Origin: Apostichopus japonicus
Taxonomy: Eukaryota; Echinodermata; Holothuroidea; Aspidochirotida; Stichopodidae
Reading direction: 5' to 3'
Length of the DNA stretch: 64,000 nucleotides
NCBI RefSeq assembly: GCF_037975245.1
Contig: NC_092572.1
Location: 15,320,269 to 15,384,268 of the forward strand
How positions within the stretch are numbered: the stretch's first letter is position 1; every line of letters starts with the position of its first letter. The notes beneath the pieces are model-generated. The model ran no database searches. It was not told the DNA's origin and worked only from the letters and a program-made list of their open reading frames with translations. The translations under genes and the position numbers were made by a program. Shown here piece after piece: positions 44,902 to 55,989 of this stretch.

Positions 44902-45065
44902 AGTACATTCACAGTATGTGTGGCAGAAACCAGTGGACAGAGCCACAGCCACAAGAGATTAACAAACGGTTTGCATACAAGTGCACGAATGCTCCAAGAT
45001 ACGTGAAATTGAAGAAGCTGTATTTTATTTTTGTTTTGTTTTGTAATTTTATAGTTGTTGAATAA
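44902..45065 (+). CDS. Small two-exon gene, exon 2
   Basis: After TTATGTTCAG the split codon from exon 1 is completed as glutamate. The frame then reads YIHSMCGRNQWTEPQPQEIN and KRFAYKCTNAPRYVKLKK, with a hydrophobic end and TAA at 45,063-45,065. An AATAAA signal (45,061-45,066) overlaps the stop codon, so the 3' UTR would be very short. Frame continuity across the intron and the signal support a real transcript. No family was recognised. Confidence 0.45.
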
Positions 45066-45179
45066 AAAAGGAGACTTCAGAATTCTGGTTATTCTCATTA
45101 TTTGTTTGGAGAGTTTTAATCAATAACTAGGACAACAAGCTGGCCAATTCCTAACTCTCCTTACTTGGAACTGATTAGC

Positions 45180-45520
45180 ATACAAGTATTCAATAAGTAT
45201 TCGAGTAAGTATTCAGAAACCTGTTAAGCCTTCATAAAATAACTAATTAGCATACAAGTATTTGAATACTAGCGAATAAGTATTCGAGTAACTATAAGTA
45301 TTCATCAGAGCCGAATTATTTAAATTAGCAAATACTTATATGTAAATGAGCTAATTAAGTATTCAGATAGCTATTCCAAATCTACTCGAATACCTATTCG
45401 AATACCTATTTGAATACCTATTTGAATACCTAATAGGTATTCGAATACTTCACTCATTTAAATATTTTGGCTCTGACGAAGGCTTATAGTTATTCGTATT
45501 AGTATTGGAATACTTATTTT
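45180..45520. mobile_element. A/T-rich foldback-like inverted repeat with GAATAC units
   Basis: The left arm (about 45,269-45,335: AACTATAAGTATTCATCAGA, GCC, then TTATTTAAAT) pairs with the right arm (about 45,440-45,510: ATTTAAATATTTTGGCTCTG, ACGAAGGCTTATAGTT). Between and around the arms are many copies of TATTCGAATAC-like half-palindromes. The element is similar in design to the ACTTAAGT element at 13.75 kb, but with a different unit. Confidence 0.55.
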
Positions 45521-45599
45521 GTACTGTGTGTTATATGGTAAATTTTCTGAATACTAAGGAAATCTTTGAATACTTTTTGAATACTTATCGTGTTAGGTA

Positions 45600-46797
45600 A
45601 GGGTAACTTTATTAGAAGGCAGATAATACGCTTTGTAATGACCATTGTTTGTTACCCAGACTCGACAAAAAAAAACACACACACACCGATTGATAAAATT
45701 GTAGGTTGACAAAACCCAGACAACCAACTCTTGATGCTGCAGGGAGAAGAGAGGACCAAGTACTCCCATTCCTGCCCATCAACACCCCCCACTTCCCCCA
45801 CCACTTGAAATCCTAACCCACTAGTAAAGTGTGTTGCTGAACCTTCAAGACATACAAATAGAAAACTCAATTATGACTTTCATGAATGATCTCTAAGGGA
45901 AATTTTCCCACAGTTTCAACTGGTAGCTTTTCTAAGGATTTACATTAGCCAAAAGACCCTGGTTTCCAAGGTCAATAATGAAACACATCTCCCAGGTGGG
46001 TAACCTTGCCCTTGGGGTCAGACATCAAAAAGAATATTACGGGAACTTTATCGCTGAATGTCAACATTATTAGTGCACATACATGTTAGAAAGCAAACAT
46101 CCCCTACTATGCCTTAATCCAAATCCATAAATCCGATTTGGAGTAGGCAAGTCGCATCAAGACTAGCAATTATTCCAGTCAAACATACTTTTCAACCGCT
46201 GTTATTTTCTTTTCATTTCATGGAGCAGGCTTTGCTATTGCGGGGGGCTTTCTGCTGTTACTCAGAGCCTAGTTTGACTCAGGAAATAGCAAACAAAAGT
46301 TTGTACAGAAGCGGAATCTTCGGGAGTGGAGAGAGTTGAGGAGAGTACTGTAATGACTACATATTGATACAGAAGTAGACTATGCTAATGGCAAAATCAA
46401 GTTCAGTGTAGGCTAGGAGATACAATCATTCCCAAGACAATAAAAATCCCAAATTGATTATATTGTTTGGAAACAGTTTGAAAATTTCAGATAACTTTTC
46501 TCAGAGGAGAGGGTCATAACAAAGATTAACTCAATCCATACCATTTACTTTGTGTTTCGAGTTGACTAATCTTGTCCATTTTCAACCCTAACCCCCTCCC
46601 CCCCCCCTTAACCCATTCCCGGCTCTTTAAAAAACAGCTTAAAAAAGGAAAACTCTGTAACTTTCACAGGTCTCCAAAATATTCTGAAATGGAGGAGAAT
46701 GAACAAACTGTAACATAACCAGAAAACATTTGGCCTCACACTGCTAAGTTTTACAAGCAATCCGACCACGTTGGACCAAGTCCAGTTAATTATTTAC
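45600..46797. other. Adducin intron; nothing else recognised
   Basis: Non-coding sequence, with no repeat edges or exons seen. Confidence 0.45.
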
Positions 46798-47040
46798 CTG
46801 TATCTCACATGCTGCTACACAGTTGAGGGCTAGGAAGTACGCCTCCTCTATGGACCCACCACAGCAGACGATACATGGTTACGCAAGAATAGGATCTTGT
46901 TTTTGGGTCCAGGGGCCCTGATGATTTGATCCTTCTGTTCCTCCTCGACCACGATCTCCGTGTAGTCATAGTATAGAGATCTCACCACAAATCAAGGCAT
47001 CTTGACTGATCGGCAATAGGCCACACTTCATAGTTGAGAC
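46798..47040 (-). CDS. ADD1: Adducin exon (a), head domain, with two frame breaks
   Basis: After AATCTTGACAG the minus strand reads VSTMKCGLLPISQDALICGE then IS. After one surplus base it reads YYDYTEIVVEEEQKDQIIRA then PGPKNKILFLRNH. After one missing base it reads IVCCGGSIEEAYFLALNCVA then ACEIQ. All three pieces match the aldolase-II-like head of adducin in order (VSAMKCGLLPISPEALSLGE, GPKSKVLILRNHG, VEEAFYYIHNLVVACEIQ). The +1 and -1 changes cancel, so the 243-nt length is in phase, but the frame as written contains a stop. A sequencing indel pair or a damaged allele are both possible. The exons for the earlier head (HIHTPAG) were not found. Confidence 0.85.
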
Positions 47041-48757
47041 CTGTCAAGATTCAAAGCAAAAAATTCAAAATCCTCCATATTCTATGACATCTTTGCTTTT
47101 AACGATTTGCTTTGGTCAACAACTTGCAGGAAGGGTAATGCTAGGCAAACATATTGAATATTCAAAGAACATTTAAAATCCTCCATAATCTATGACATCA
47201 TTGCTTTTAAGGTAGTTTTTTTTCTACTTTTTCTTTTCTTTTATGTGGTCAGCAAATTTATAAAGTCAACCAGGTATTAATCAAAACAAATCGAAATGTG
47301 ACAAGTCAAGCTAAAGATCTTAAAAAAAAGTGATCAAAGTCCAAGTAAAGAAAAAAGGAACCTGCTCTAAGAATCATGAAAGTAATTATAAAGGTGGATA
47401 CTCACAGCAGCGGCTGCCGAAGTGTGCACATGTTAAATGCATTTAGTACCTGGTCTGGATTTATTATTATTATTACTATTGCTTTGGCAGACTTTTAACT
47501 TTGAACACTATCTATCAATATGTAGCAACTGCTTTGAAGTTGATGAGAAAAACATCTTTTGGCCGAGAAGCATCCAACATTGGGGTTATTCCACTCATCT
47601 CCAGAAGTTATCTGTTGATCCCAAAAAAATCCCTTAGTACATTGTTGCCTTTAAATAAAACAGTGAGTTACTTAATTATTTAGATTACACAAAAGAAGGC
47701 AAAACTATATCAAGAAAAGAATGCAAGACAATTGATCAAGTTAGCCATTAGCTAGCATTTGAAAGCAGTAGAGAAGACCAGCATATGCAGAGAAGTCTCC
47801 TTGATAATTGAAACAAACACTGTTGTTCTATAACTCTATAAACACTACCTGGCAATTGATTGGACATTGTTTATATGTTAAGGATTGGGTGGTTAGAGAA
47901 GTCTGGTTGCAACATCCAAGGAAAGGGGGTGGGTGGGGGGAGATATAGTATGGCAAAGGAAGGCAGAACTCAGTTTTTCTCTTTAAGCGCTGGTATTTTG
48001 TTCCCCACTAGCAAGCTCTACATCAAAAAATAGGAGGAAAAGGAAAACAAATGTGTAATAAACAATGCTTGATAAAATCATAAACTAGCTTTAAATGTTG
48101 GAACACTCTTTTAATGCTCAGAAAATATTAAAGAGTGAATGGCTCCTTTAATATTAAGGAGTAGAAGGCTCTTTTAAATGCTTATTGATGCAACCCACAA
48201 TGCATCTCATGTCAAAAATTAACCTTCTATTCTAAAAATCATGGCTATAACCGACATATGATAAAAAAAAATAAGATATAAAATCTTAAATTTGTCCAAA
48301 ATCCATAACCATCTAAAAAAATATTTGATTTGTCAATAGATGATAGCTGAAGGGATTCAATACAGCTTATTTATTACAACTCTAAGTGTACATATGACCA
48401 ACTAATCCCAATGCCATGGAATACTATTATGTACCAACGCCAACAACAATATGTACACAACAGTTACCTTTATCGAACACATGGACACGGCCATCTTATA
48501 CTACAAAAACTTGTGATAAAACTGAGGGTGCTACTGGCAAATACCGCAGAATATGTACAACCTATCTAGCCTTATGCTGTCTACCAACAGAAATCACCTA
48601 CAATATAAAAATGAAATGCAAGCAAATATGAATACTTGTAACGTCTTCGTTCACATACTGAAATAATTATTCCATCTAGTACAGTAGTAGCAGGCATATC
48701 ACATAATATAACACATGCTTGGACCTAAGATGTTTAAAAAGTAAGGAACGAACTTAC
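47041..48757. other. Upstream adducin intron; nothing recognised
   Basis: A short segment around TTCAAAATCCTCCAT (47,060-47,110) is partly repeated at 47,160-47,215. Otherwise it is plain A/T-rich sequence. Confidence 0.4.
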
Positions 48758-48838
48758 CTGATTGTACCTGGTCTCCATAGCTGCCCTCAGCATACACTGC
48801 AAACGTACATTTTCTGCAACACCTACCTTCACGTCAAA
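48758..48838 (-). CDS. Candidate short exon, unknown
   Basis: A good acceptor (TTTTTTTGTAG) and donor (AATCAG then GTAAGT) bracket about 27 codons on the minus strand (FDVKVGVAENVRLQCMLRAA then METRYNQ). A second frame is also mostly open. It could be an upstream exon of adducin or of another gene, but I cannot align it with confidence. Confidence 0.3.
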
Positions 48839-49049
48839 CTACAAAAAAAGCATCATATCAGTCAAAATCTTAGAAAAGTTACAAATGAAACATGTTATTA
48901 CCTCATAGAGCTTTTGATGATAAACTGACGCAGGGAAAGTTAATTAAAAATAACTGATATTTTTGGATATATACATAAATCTTAGAAAACCACGTTGTCA
49001 ATGGTCCTAACCACAAACTTTTTCAGGTTCCTTACCCGCAACTTCCTGG

Positions 49050-49269
49050 AGTTTTGAAGGCTGAAATTGCAAATAAACTAGTGCATATCCCTACACCAGT
49101 TTGAAGGGTCACATTGCAAATAAATTAATGCATATCCCTACACTAGTTTGGAGGGCTGAAATTGCAAATAAACTAGTGCATATCCCTACACTAGTTTGGA
49201 GGGCTGAAATTGCAAATAAACTATTGCATATCCCTACACTAGTTTGGAGGGCTGAAACTGCAATTAACT
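49050..49269. repeat. 48-bp tandem repeat, left part
   Basis: Units of 47-48 bp with GTGCATATCCCTACACTAGT and TTGGAGGGCTGAAATTGCAA start at about 49,081, 49,128, 49,176 and 49,224. The array is cut at about 49,269 by a LINE fragment and resumes at 50,018. Confidence 0.9.
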
Positions 49270-50017
49270 TAGATATGCTGACGACACTACCCTACTTGCA
49301 AGAACAACAGCAGAGCTTCAAGACCTTATTGAAAGAGTCAAGCAATCCAGTGAGGAATACGGACTGTACCTCAATGTTAAGAAGACAAAGGTTATGATAT
49401 GTGGAGGAAAGAATGACCATCATATTCAAGCTGATGGAGAGGATGTTGAAGTAGTCAACACTTTCAACTTCCTGGGCTCTCTGATTGTGGATGATGGTGG
49501 ATGCTCACAAGAAATACGACGGCGTCTCGCCATGGCTAGATCATCTGCTATAAACCTCACTGACATATGGAAAGACAGAGGGATCTCAAGGAACACCAAG
49601 ATCCATATAATGAATGCTTTGGTCTTTCCAATCGCTACATGCTTTTGAAATGTGGTGTTGGAGGAGGATGCTGAGATAATCATGGAAGGAACGTAAGTCA
49701 AATGTTTTTGTCAAGAACCAAATTGGAGCGAAGGTTACCTTATGTCAGAAGATAGATAAGAACAAGCTGCAGTATTTTGGACACATTTCTAGGAGAGAAG
49801 GTGACAACTTGGAGAAGATCATTACCCAAGGTCATGTTGAGGGTCAACGAAAACGTGGTAGGCCAAAAGTTCGATGGGCTGACGGGATAAAAGAGATCAC
49901 CGGCATGAACATCTGCGCAGCTCACCGATACGCCCAGGATAGAAGTGGTTGGAACGTCATCATCAATAGGGTCACAAAGGGTCAGTCATGACTCATAGGA
50001 CGACGACGACGACGACG
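49270..50017 (+). mobile_element. RTE-type LINE 3' fragment inserted in the 48-bp repeat
   Basis: The fragment opens exactly at the RT motif C (RYADDTTLLA) and continues EEYGLYLNVKKTKVM, FNFLGSLIVDDGG and QRKRGRPKVRWADGI. It ends in a (GAC)n tail. The GRPK.RW...I block and YADDT are typical of RTE-clade and related LINE C-termini. Frameshifts occur near 49,650-49,700. Confidence 0.8.
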
Positions 50018-50072
50018 AGTGCATATCCCTACACTTGTTTGGAGGGCTGAAATTGCAATTAACTAGTGCATA
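50018..50072. repeat. 48-bp tandem repeat, right part
   Basis: The unit sequence (AGTGCATATCCCTACACTTG, TTTGGAGGGCTGAAATTGCA) resumes immediately after the LINE tail and ends about one unit later. Confidence 0.85.
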
Positions 50073-50396
50073 TCTCTTACATATAAATAGACCTATATCA
50101 AAAAGCCCAATCCTTGAGATCAATTTTAAGTTGGTCTGACTTCATGAAGTCAAAAAATTGGATAACCAACCGTTATTGGATAACCAACCGTCAACCTGTT
50201 AACACTGTTCCTTGAGGAGCTCTTATATTTTCTACTTTCTAATGATCTCCGAGGTTAAATAGAGTGTGGTTTTCACTACATCATTGCAAATTGTATTATT
50301 TGAGATACTAATTGAGACAATTGATATTTAGCAGAAAATTTTATTTTATTCAAATTTTGGAATACTTTTTCCGCTGGAGATCTCGGCAATGACGTC

Positions 50397-51500
50397 TTGC
50401 GACGTTCATTAGCCTACAAGATTTTTAGTACGGATTCTGTGACAGTGGAGAAATTAAAGGAGTGTAGCATCAGAGTTGCTGACAGTTCATATAAAGATAC
50501 TGAGATTTTGTATGCTATCATGAATGATGTTGGTAGAGATGGAATTGCAAGTTGTGTGAAATCTTTGGGATGCTGGATTATCACATTAAAAGCAAAGAAA
50601 CAAGCTGATCTTATTTTGGACAGTGGACTCCTCGTGAATGGGAATCAGTTTCTACTGGTGTCAACAGAACGTTCCTAACAGTTAGTGTTTTCGGAGTACC
50701 TTCATTCATACAGGACAAAGATCTAACAGGAAAACTTTGTGAGTATGGGTGTAAAATAAGAGGCAAATGGAAACGAAAGACCTTCCCCAGATTCCCAAAT
50801 ATCGAGAACGGAATACAATATGTACAGTTAGAACTACCTGAAGAACACAAGAGCTTGCCTTACGCAATTAGAATTAATGGGATTAATATGAACTTAAAAG
50901 CACAATGGTCAAACTAAAGTATGCAATCTGTGTTTGGAAAGCGATCACATCAGGAGAAACTGTCCTAACTACAAATGTAAAGTTTGCGATGTCCAAGGGC
51001 ACCGGGAAGCTAATTGCCCAAAGGTCAGATGCTTTAAATGCCAAGAACTTGGACATAAAAGCTTTAATTGTCCTGAGAAGTTTGAAGAGTATCGCCATGA
51101 CAACACAGACGCTGGCTCGACCCTAGATACACATGAAAACGAAACACAATATCAGTCTGAGGGATTAGTTACTGGGTCAGTTGAACAGGACGATCACGCT
51201 ATTCAAGAAGCTATCGAGGTCAGGGCACAGAAATCCGAACAAAACACAGATTCAACAGCAAAGAAGAACAATAACGAGAACTCCAGACACCCGAGTAATC
51301 CTAACCAGGAGTCCAAGAAAACCCAACAACAACAGCGAACTGAACAAAAGACGACATTGCCAACACAAAAAGTAGTAGAACAACGGAGAACACAACCGGA
51401 GACTGGATCTCAGCGGATGGAGGGGGCAAGCACACAAAGGGGAAACATCCAACCCCACAAAAGGCAAATATCCCTAGATGCTTTCAAACTATCAGACTAA
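50397..51500 (+). pseudogene. LINE ORF1, nucleic-acid-binding protein with three CCHC knuckles
   Basis: The N-terminal piece (50,397-50,678) continues after a frameshift with VSVFGVPSFIQDKDLTGKLC. The zinc-binding region follows: CNLCLESDHIRRNC, CKVCDVQGHREANC and CFKCQELGHKSFNC (about 50,915-51,075), each with C-x2-C-x4-H-x4-C spacing. The rest (to 51,500) is a Gln/Asn/Thr-rich, probably disordered tail. It would coat the LINE RNA. A stop codon interrupts the frame just before the first knuckle. Confidence 0.8.
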
Positions 51501-51579
51501 AGAAGAAAACATTTATTCCTAATCTCAGCAGAGCGAGAAATGTCAGAACAAAGGATTCTTCAGCAGAACCTATGCAAAG

Positions 51580-52385
51580 ATGATGGCGTTCATGTTATAC
51601 TTTTATTTATTTATAGCGATGCAAGCTGCAAAATACCTTGAAACAGGGGAGGAAGCTATCGCATGCAATTACTACGATATTGTTTCATACAACAAGATGT
51701 CTAGCGAACACATATTGTCTTTATTCCACCATAATAGTCGAAGCCTTAACAAAAACTTAGACGACATAACTACATTTACGTCTCTATTGAAGGAGGATTT
51801 CTCTGTCATTGGATTTACCGAAACCTGGCTTACTGCAGATATATCCCCCCTAATCCATATCAATAACTATACGCTTGTTGAAAGGCATCGTCCCGAAAGG
51901 AGAGGTGGCGGTGTTTGTCTATTTGTTAACAACGATTTAAATTTCAAACTCAGAAACGATATAAGCATTTTCAATCATTCTGTCAATGTTCATAGAGGTT
52001 GACATAACATCAGCAATGAAAAATTATACCATAGGCGTAATTTATAGGCCTACAAAAAGTTCACTGCATATTTTTCTGACACACGTAAACAAAATTTTAA
52101 CCCAACTCCCGAATGAACGACATAGTGCATACATTATGGGTGATTATAATATTGATCTTGCAGATTAAATCTGCTGACTTTTTAAACTTACTTTATGCCA
52201 GTGGATTTTTTCCTACTATTACCAAACCTACCCGTGTGGGTTGCACTTCTGCAACTCTTTTAGATAATGTTATAACCAATGATGACTGCAAACTAATAAC
52301 TGGTATCTTTGTAACAGTGACCATTATCCATTATTTCTCCAAACTGCCATACACAAAAGTAGGCAAAGGGGCCCTATGTATGTGA
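51580..52385 (+). pseudogene. LINE ORF2 endonuclease domain (frame-broken)
   Basis: Catalytic landmarks of the apurinic-type endonuclease are visible in order: HHNSRSLNKN, FTETWL, RGGGVCLFV, YIMGDYNIDL (GD.N motif) and, in another frame near 52,316, SDHYPLF. Three frameshifts split the domain. It would nick target DNA to prime reverse transcription. Confidence 0.8.
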
Positions 52386-54531
52386 GGAACTACTGCAAAA
52401 CAAATGTACAGAATTTCTTCTCAACAATCCGAGATGCTTCTTGGGAAAATGTTTCATCCCAAACTGATGCAAACATTGCCTATTCTATGTTTTATAACAA
52501 TTTCAATGCCATATATAATCAATGCTTTCCTGAGCAATGCGTCACCAAATCTAAGAGACGTCGAAAGAGACACCTGTGGATTACTGCAGGTATTCTAGTT
52601 TCTATCAAAAGAAAAGATAAGCTATTTAAAAGACATATTAAGAACCCGTCTGGTGTAAATAAAACTATTTATTCTCAATATCGCAATAAGCTCAATCATG
52701 TTATCAAATTTTCTAGAAAATTATATTTCAACAATAAATTTGATAATGCGAGGAGTAACCCAAAAGGCACATGGGATACCATTAACCAACTACTCCATAA
52801 AGGTCGTATAAAACAATCATCGTATCCCTCTTTTTCAAGGATGGTGACAAAGAGATTAACACCGACCATGACATTGCTAATAAATTTAATGACTTTTTCG
52901 TCAATCTGGGGCCATCACTGGCAAGTAAAATCAACCACAAACATAAATCACAGGAATCTGTGAACATTGATGTTAACACTCATTCCATGTTTTCTCATCC
53001 TGTCAGTGAGGAGGAGTTGTTAAAAACAGCAGCCTCTTGCATGAAACCCGATAAAGCAGCTGGATACGATGATTTTAAGCCTGGTATTGTAAGACAAATT
53101 ATCCTATTTATTACCAAACCATTAACCCACATTTGTAATTTGTCGTTCAATACCGGTATTTTTCCTGATATGCTAAAAATTGCCAAGGTCATCCCTGTCT
53201 TTAAGAAAGGGGATTCAGAAAACTTTGAAAATTATCGACCTATATCACTATTATCATGTTTTTCCAAAATAGTTGAAAGGCTTATGTATAATCGTATTTT
53301 TAACTTTATTTCAAAATATAACATTTTATGCCAGGAACAGTATGGATTCCGTCCTGAACACTCCACTGAGCTAGCACTAGCTGATGCCATTGACAATTTG
53401 TATTGTAATCTTGACAAGAATAGTACCTGTGTCGGGGTTTTCCTGGACCTCTCAAAGGCCTTTGACACAATAGACCACACAATTCTGCTTAATAAATTAC
53501 ACCGTTACGGCATAAGAGGAACCCCTCTTAATTGGATCGACAGTTACTTAGCAAACCGCTACCAATATACATCCTACAAAAATGCTCATTCCCAACCGGA
53601 GAGAATTCAATGTGGTGTGCCACAAGGCTCTATACTTGGTCCATTGCTTTTTATTCTATATGTTAATGACATTACCAATGTTTCTGATAAAGTTAAAGTT
53701 GTTTTGTTTGCTGACGACACAAATATTTTCTTTGTATCACAATCGAGAACTTTATTTCATATTGAAGTATCAACTGAATTAGACAAGTTCAGCGACTGGT
53801 TCGCTGGCAACAAATCATCATTGAATATTGATAAAACAAACTATATAGTTTTTAATACTTCTAAAAATTTTACATGGAATGCTGATATTACTATGGGTAG
53901 TAAAAGACTACAACAAGTCAATAGTACTAGATTTTTAGGCGTATATATAGATCATTAACTTAAATGGTGTGACCACATTACAACTGTCTGTAAAAAAGTT
54001 GCAAAAAACACCGGTGTTTTAGCTAAGCCTAAGCATTATCTGCCACAACACATATTAAAGATTCTCTATCAGACATTAGTCCAGCCACATATTACGTATT
54101 GTTGTAACATATGGTCTGGTACTAGATATACCAATCTGAATCCCATTTGTATTACACAGAAGAGAGCAGTCCGCCATATAACACATGCCAAACCACGGGA
54201 CCATACAAATCCTCTTTTTAAGCGTTTTAAGTTGTTAAAAGCTGATGACATTATTAGGGTTAACCTTGCTACATTTGCTTATAAGGCATGGAATGGACTG
54301 TTACCAAATGCTTTTTATGACTACTTAATATGTAACAGTGATATTCATCATTACAATACCAGATCTTCAGGCAATGCACATTATAACAGGTATAATTCTA
54401 CAATGGGGATGTTATCACTAAGGGCACGTACAATCAAAACATGGAATTCTCTATCAGACAATATTACAAATAAACCTTCTGCAAAATCATTCAGAAGAAA
54501 CTTTATTCAAAAAATTATTGCATCTTATTAA
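52376..54531 (+). pseudogene. LINE ORF2 reverse transcriptase domain
   Basis: The linker and thumb-proximal region (52,376-52,963) lead into a long open RT (52,960-53,958) with KAAGYDDF, NYRPISLLSCFSKI, FLDLSKAFDTIDH (motif A), GVPQGSILGPLLF (motif B) and VLFADDTNIF (motif C, catalytic Asp pair). One TAA at 53,956 interrupts STRFLGVYIDH and LKWCDHI. The frame then continues through KTWNSLSDNI to the natural stop at 54,531. Confidence 0.88.
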
Positions 54532-54675
54532 TTGAACATGTTCATTTTGTCTTATATATTTTGTTTTCTTTTTACAGGGAGTCCTCTACTTTGTTAAGCC
54601 ATCTGAAGGTTTTTTAGAGGACTTCCTATCACATTGAATATATTCACGTGATAAACAAATCAAATCAAATTTGTG

Positions 54676-55270
54676 AATAGGACTGCATAATGCAATTTTA
54701 GTCTAGTATGTTAATTATTTAATGATGTCTATTTTCCTCAAGATGAGCTTCATTCTCAAAAGTTATACCTGTACTTACATTTTATGCCTTTGTTTGCTAG
54801 CTGGGTCATCTACTTGGTTATTTTTCAGTGGAACAGGTGTCACTTAACTGTTTCTTCTCCTCTTTACTGCTTGCATGTGTTCCTCTCATTCCTAAATTTG
54901 TCCATCAACTTCATGCTCCAGTAATCCTGTTTCAAAAGGAATTATAAATAATATCGAATGCTCTATGTTCACATACTGGGTAATCACCAATCACAATAAA
55001 TCCCATTCCAACCCCATAGCTTCACGCACACACACATCTAATCAAATACACACACATGCTGTTTGAAAGCCGTTATTTCCTATTCACAGTTGGTTTGGTC
55101 TACCAAACATACTCTGAAACTCTCTACAAAGACAACGATGCACAGAGCTGACCCTGGCAACCTAGGATAAGGAATTATATTTTACCCAGCCCAGACACAA
55201 TAGCATGTACATATAAACATTACTTTCTACAGGATGAGTGCCAGGTATGGATGCCTTTCCCAGGAATGGG
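54676..55270. other. Intergenic; nothing recognised
   Basis: A/T-rich flank of the LINE. It includes a short CA-rich stretch near 55,025. Confidence 0.45.
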
Positions 55271-55390
55271 TAGCCCCCGCTGCCTCTGAGTAGTGGGCAG
55301 TTTAAGTGCAGCTCGTAGATTGCTCAACAGCATGTCTCTTCCCAGTCCTGTGGTCAGTACACTACAACCAGCTTGTACCTACATGTAATG
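55230..55390 (-). CDS. Candidate exon, unknown
   Basis: On the minus strand, after ACATGTAG, an open frame reads VQAGCSVLTTGLGRDMLLSN then LRAALKLPTTQRQRGLPIPG and KGIHTWHS to a stop. Composition is protein-like and richer in G/C than the flanks, but no family was recognised and the donor is unclear. It could be a transposon ORF remnant. Confidence 0.3.
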
Positions 55391-55559
55391 AAGAAATTAA
55401 TCAAAAATAATATGGCACAAAAGAGGGTTCTAATTAAGAAGACTCTGCAACTGCATGGCCTCTCCAAAGACTTTCCAATTCAGGCAGAATATGATCATCA
55501 ATATCACAACCCTCTAAGTATAATGCAAGAAGTAAGACTCCATTTGCTCCTGCAAGCCA

Positions 55560-55985
55560 ATGCAGAGATGTAATAGTTGCGAATGTCACCATGGATACAT
55601 TTTTTATTGGTTACCATCACAGTAACAAGTTGTGCTTAATGGGTGAAATGAAAAGAAGAAAGGATCACAAGGTACAAAGTCCAGGCAATGAGGGCTGTTC
55701 AGCAAAGATGCCCTATTTCGGAGATGAACAAAATGGTGGAAAGATTTGTGAATCCAAATTACTTACAGGTAAGAATCCACTAATGGTGAAGTGTCTCACA
55801 ACTGATATTGATGGCAAGGCACGTAAAAGGTTCAGTAGTACAATGGCTGTAACTACTCATTCTGAAAGTGAACTTAACCTGTTAGATCAAGTTCACCTAC
55901 TCAAGTCACTCCGCAGAGCACTGACTATATTAAAGCAGTATTCTCCTCTGATATGTTCCTGCAAAAACTGTGACTAAGAAGCGCT
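55560..55985 (+). pseudogene. Transposon-derived ORF remnant (unassigned)
   Basis: An open frame with FFIGYHHSNKLCLMGEMK, then NEGCSAKMPYFGDEQNGGK and VKCLTTDIDGKARKRF resembles transposon-encoded proteins of invertebrate genomes that have a TTD.D-type acidic motif. I cannot name the superfamily with confidence. It is cut short where a LINE fragment begins (about 55,990). Confidence 0.4.
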
Positions 55986-55989
55986 TGAC

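Larger units (their letters stand above)
50350..54675 (+). mobile_element. Nearly full-length LINE (CR1/L2-related group) with ORF1, endonuclease, RT and hairpin tail
   Basis: ORF1 (50,397-51,500) carries three zinc knuckles. ORF2 (51,580-54,531) has an APE-type endonuclease and a complete reverse transcriptase. The 3' end (54,541-54,675) has the GTCCTCTA/TAGAGGAC hairpin and a (CAAAT)n-like tail instead of poly-A. There are frameshifts in ORF1 (near 50,668) and at least three in the endonuclease-to-RT part (near 51,990, 52,150 and 52,320), plus one premature stop at 53,956. It is therefore inactive but relatively young. The clade is a judgement from RT motifs and tail; a phylogeny is needed. 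Confidence 0.85.
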
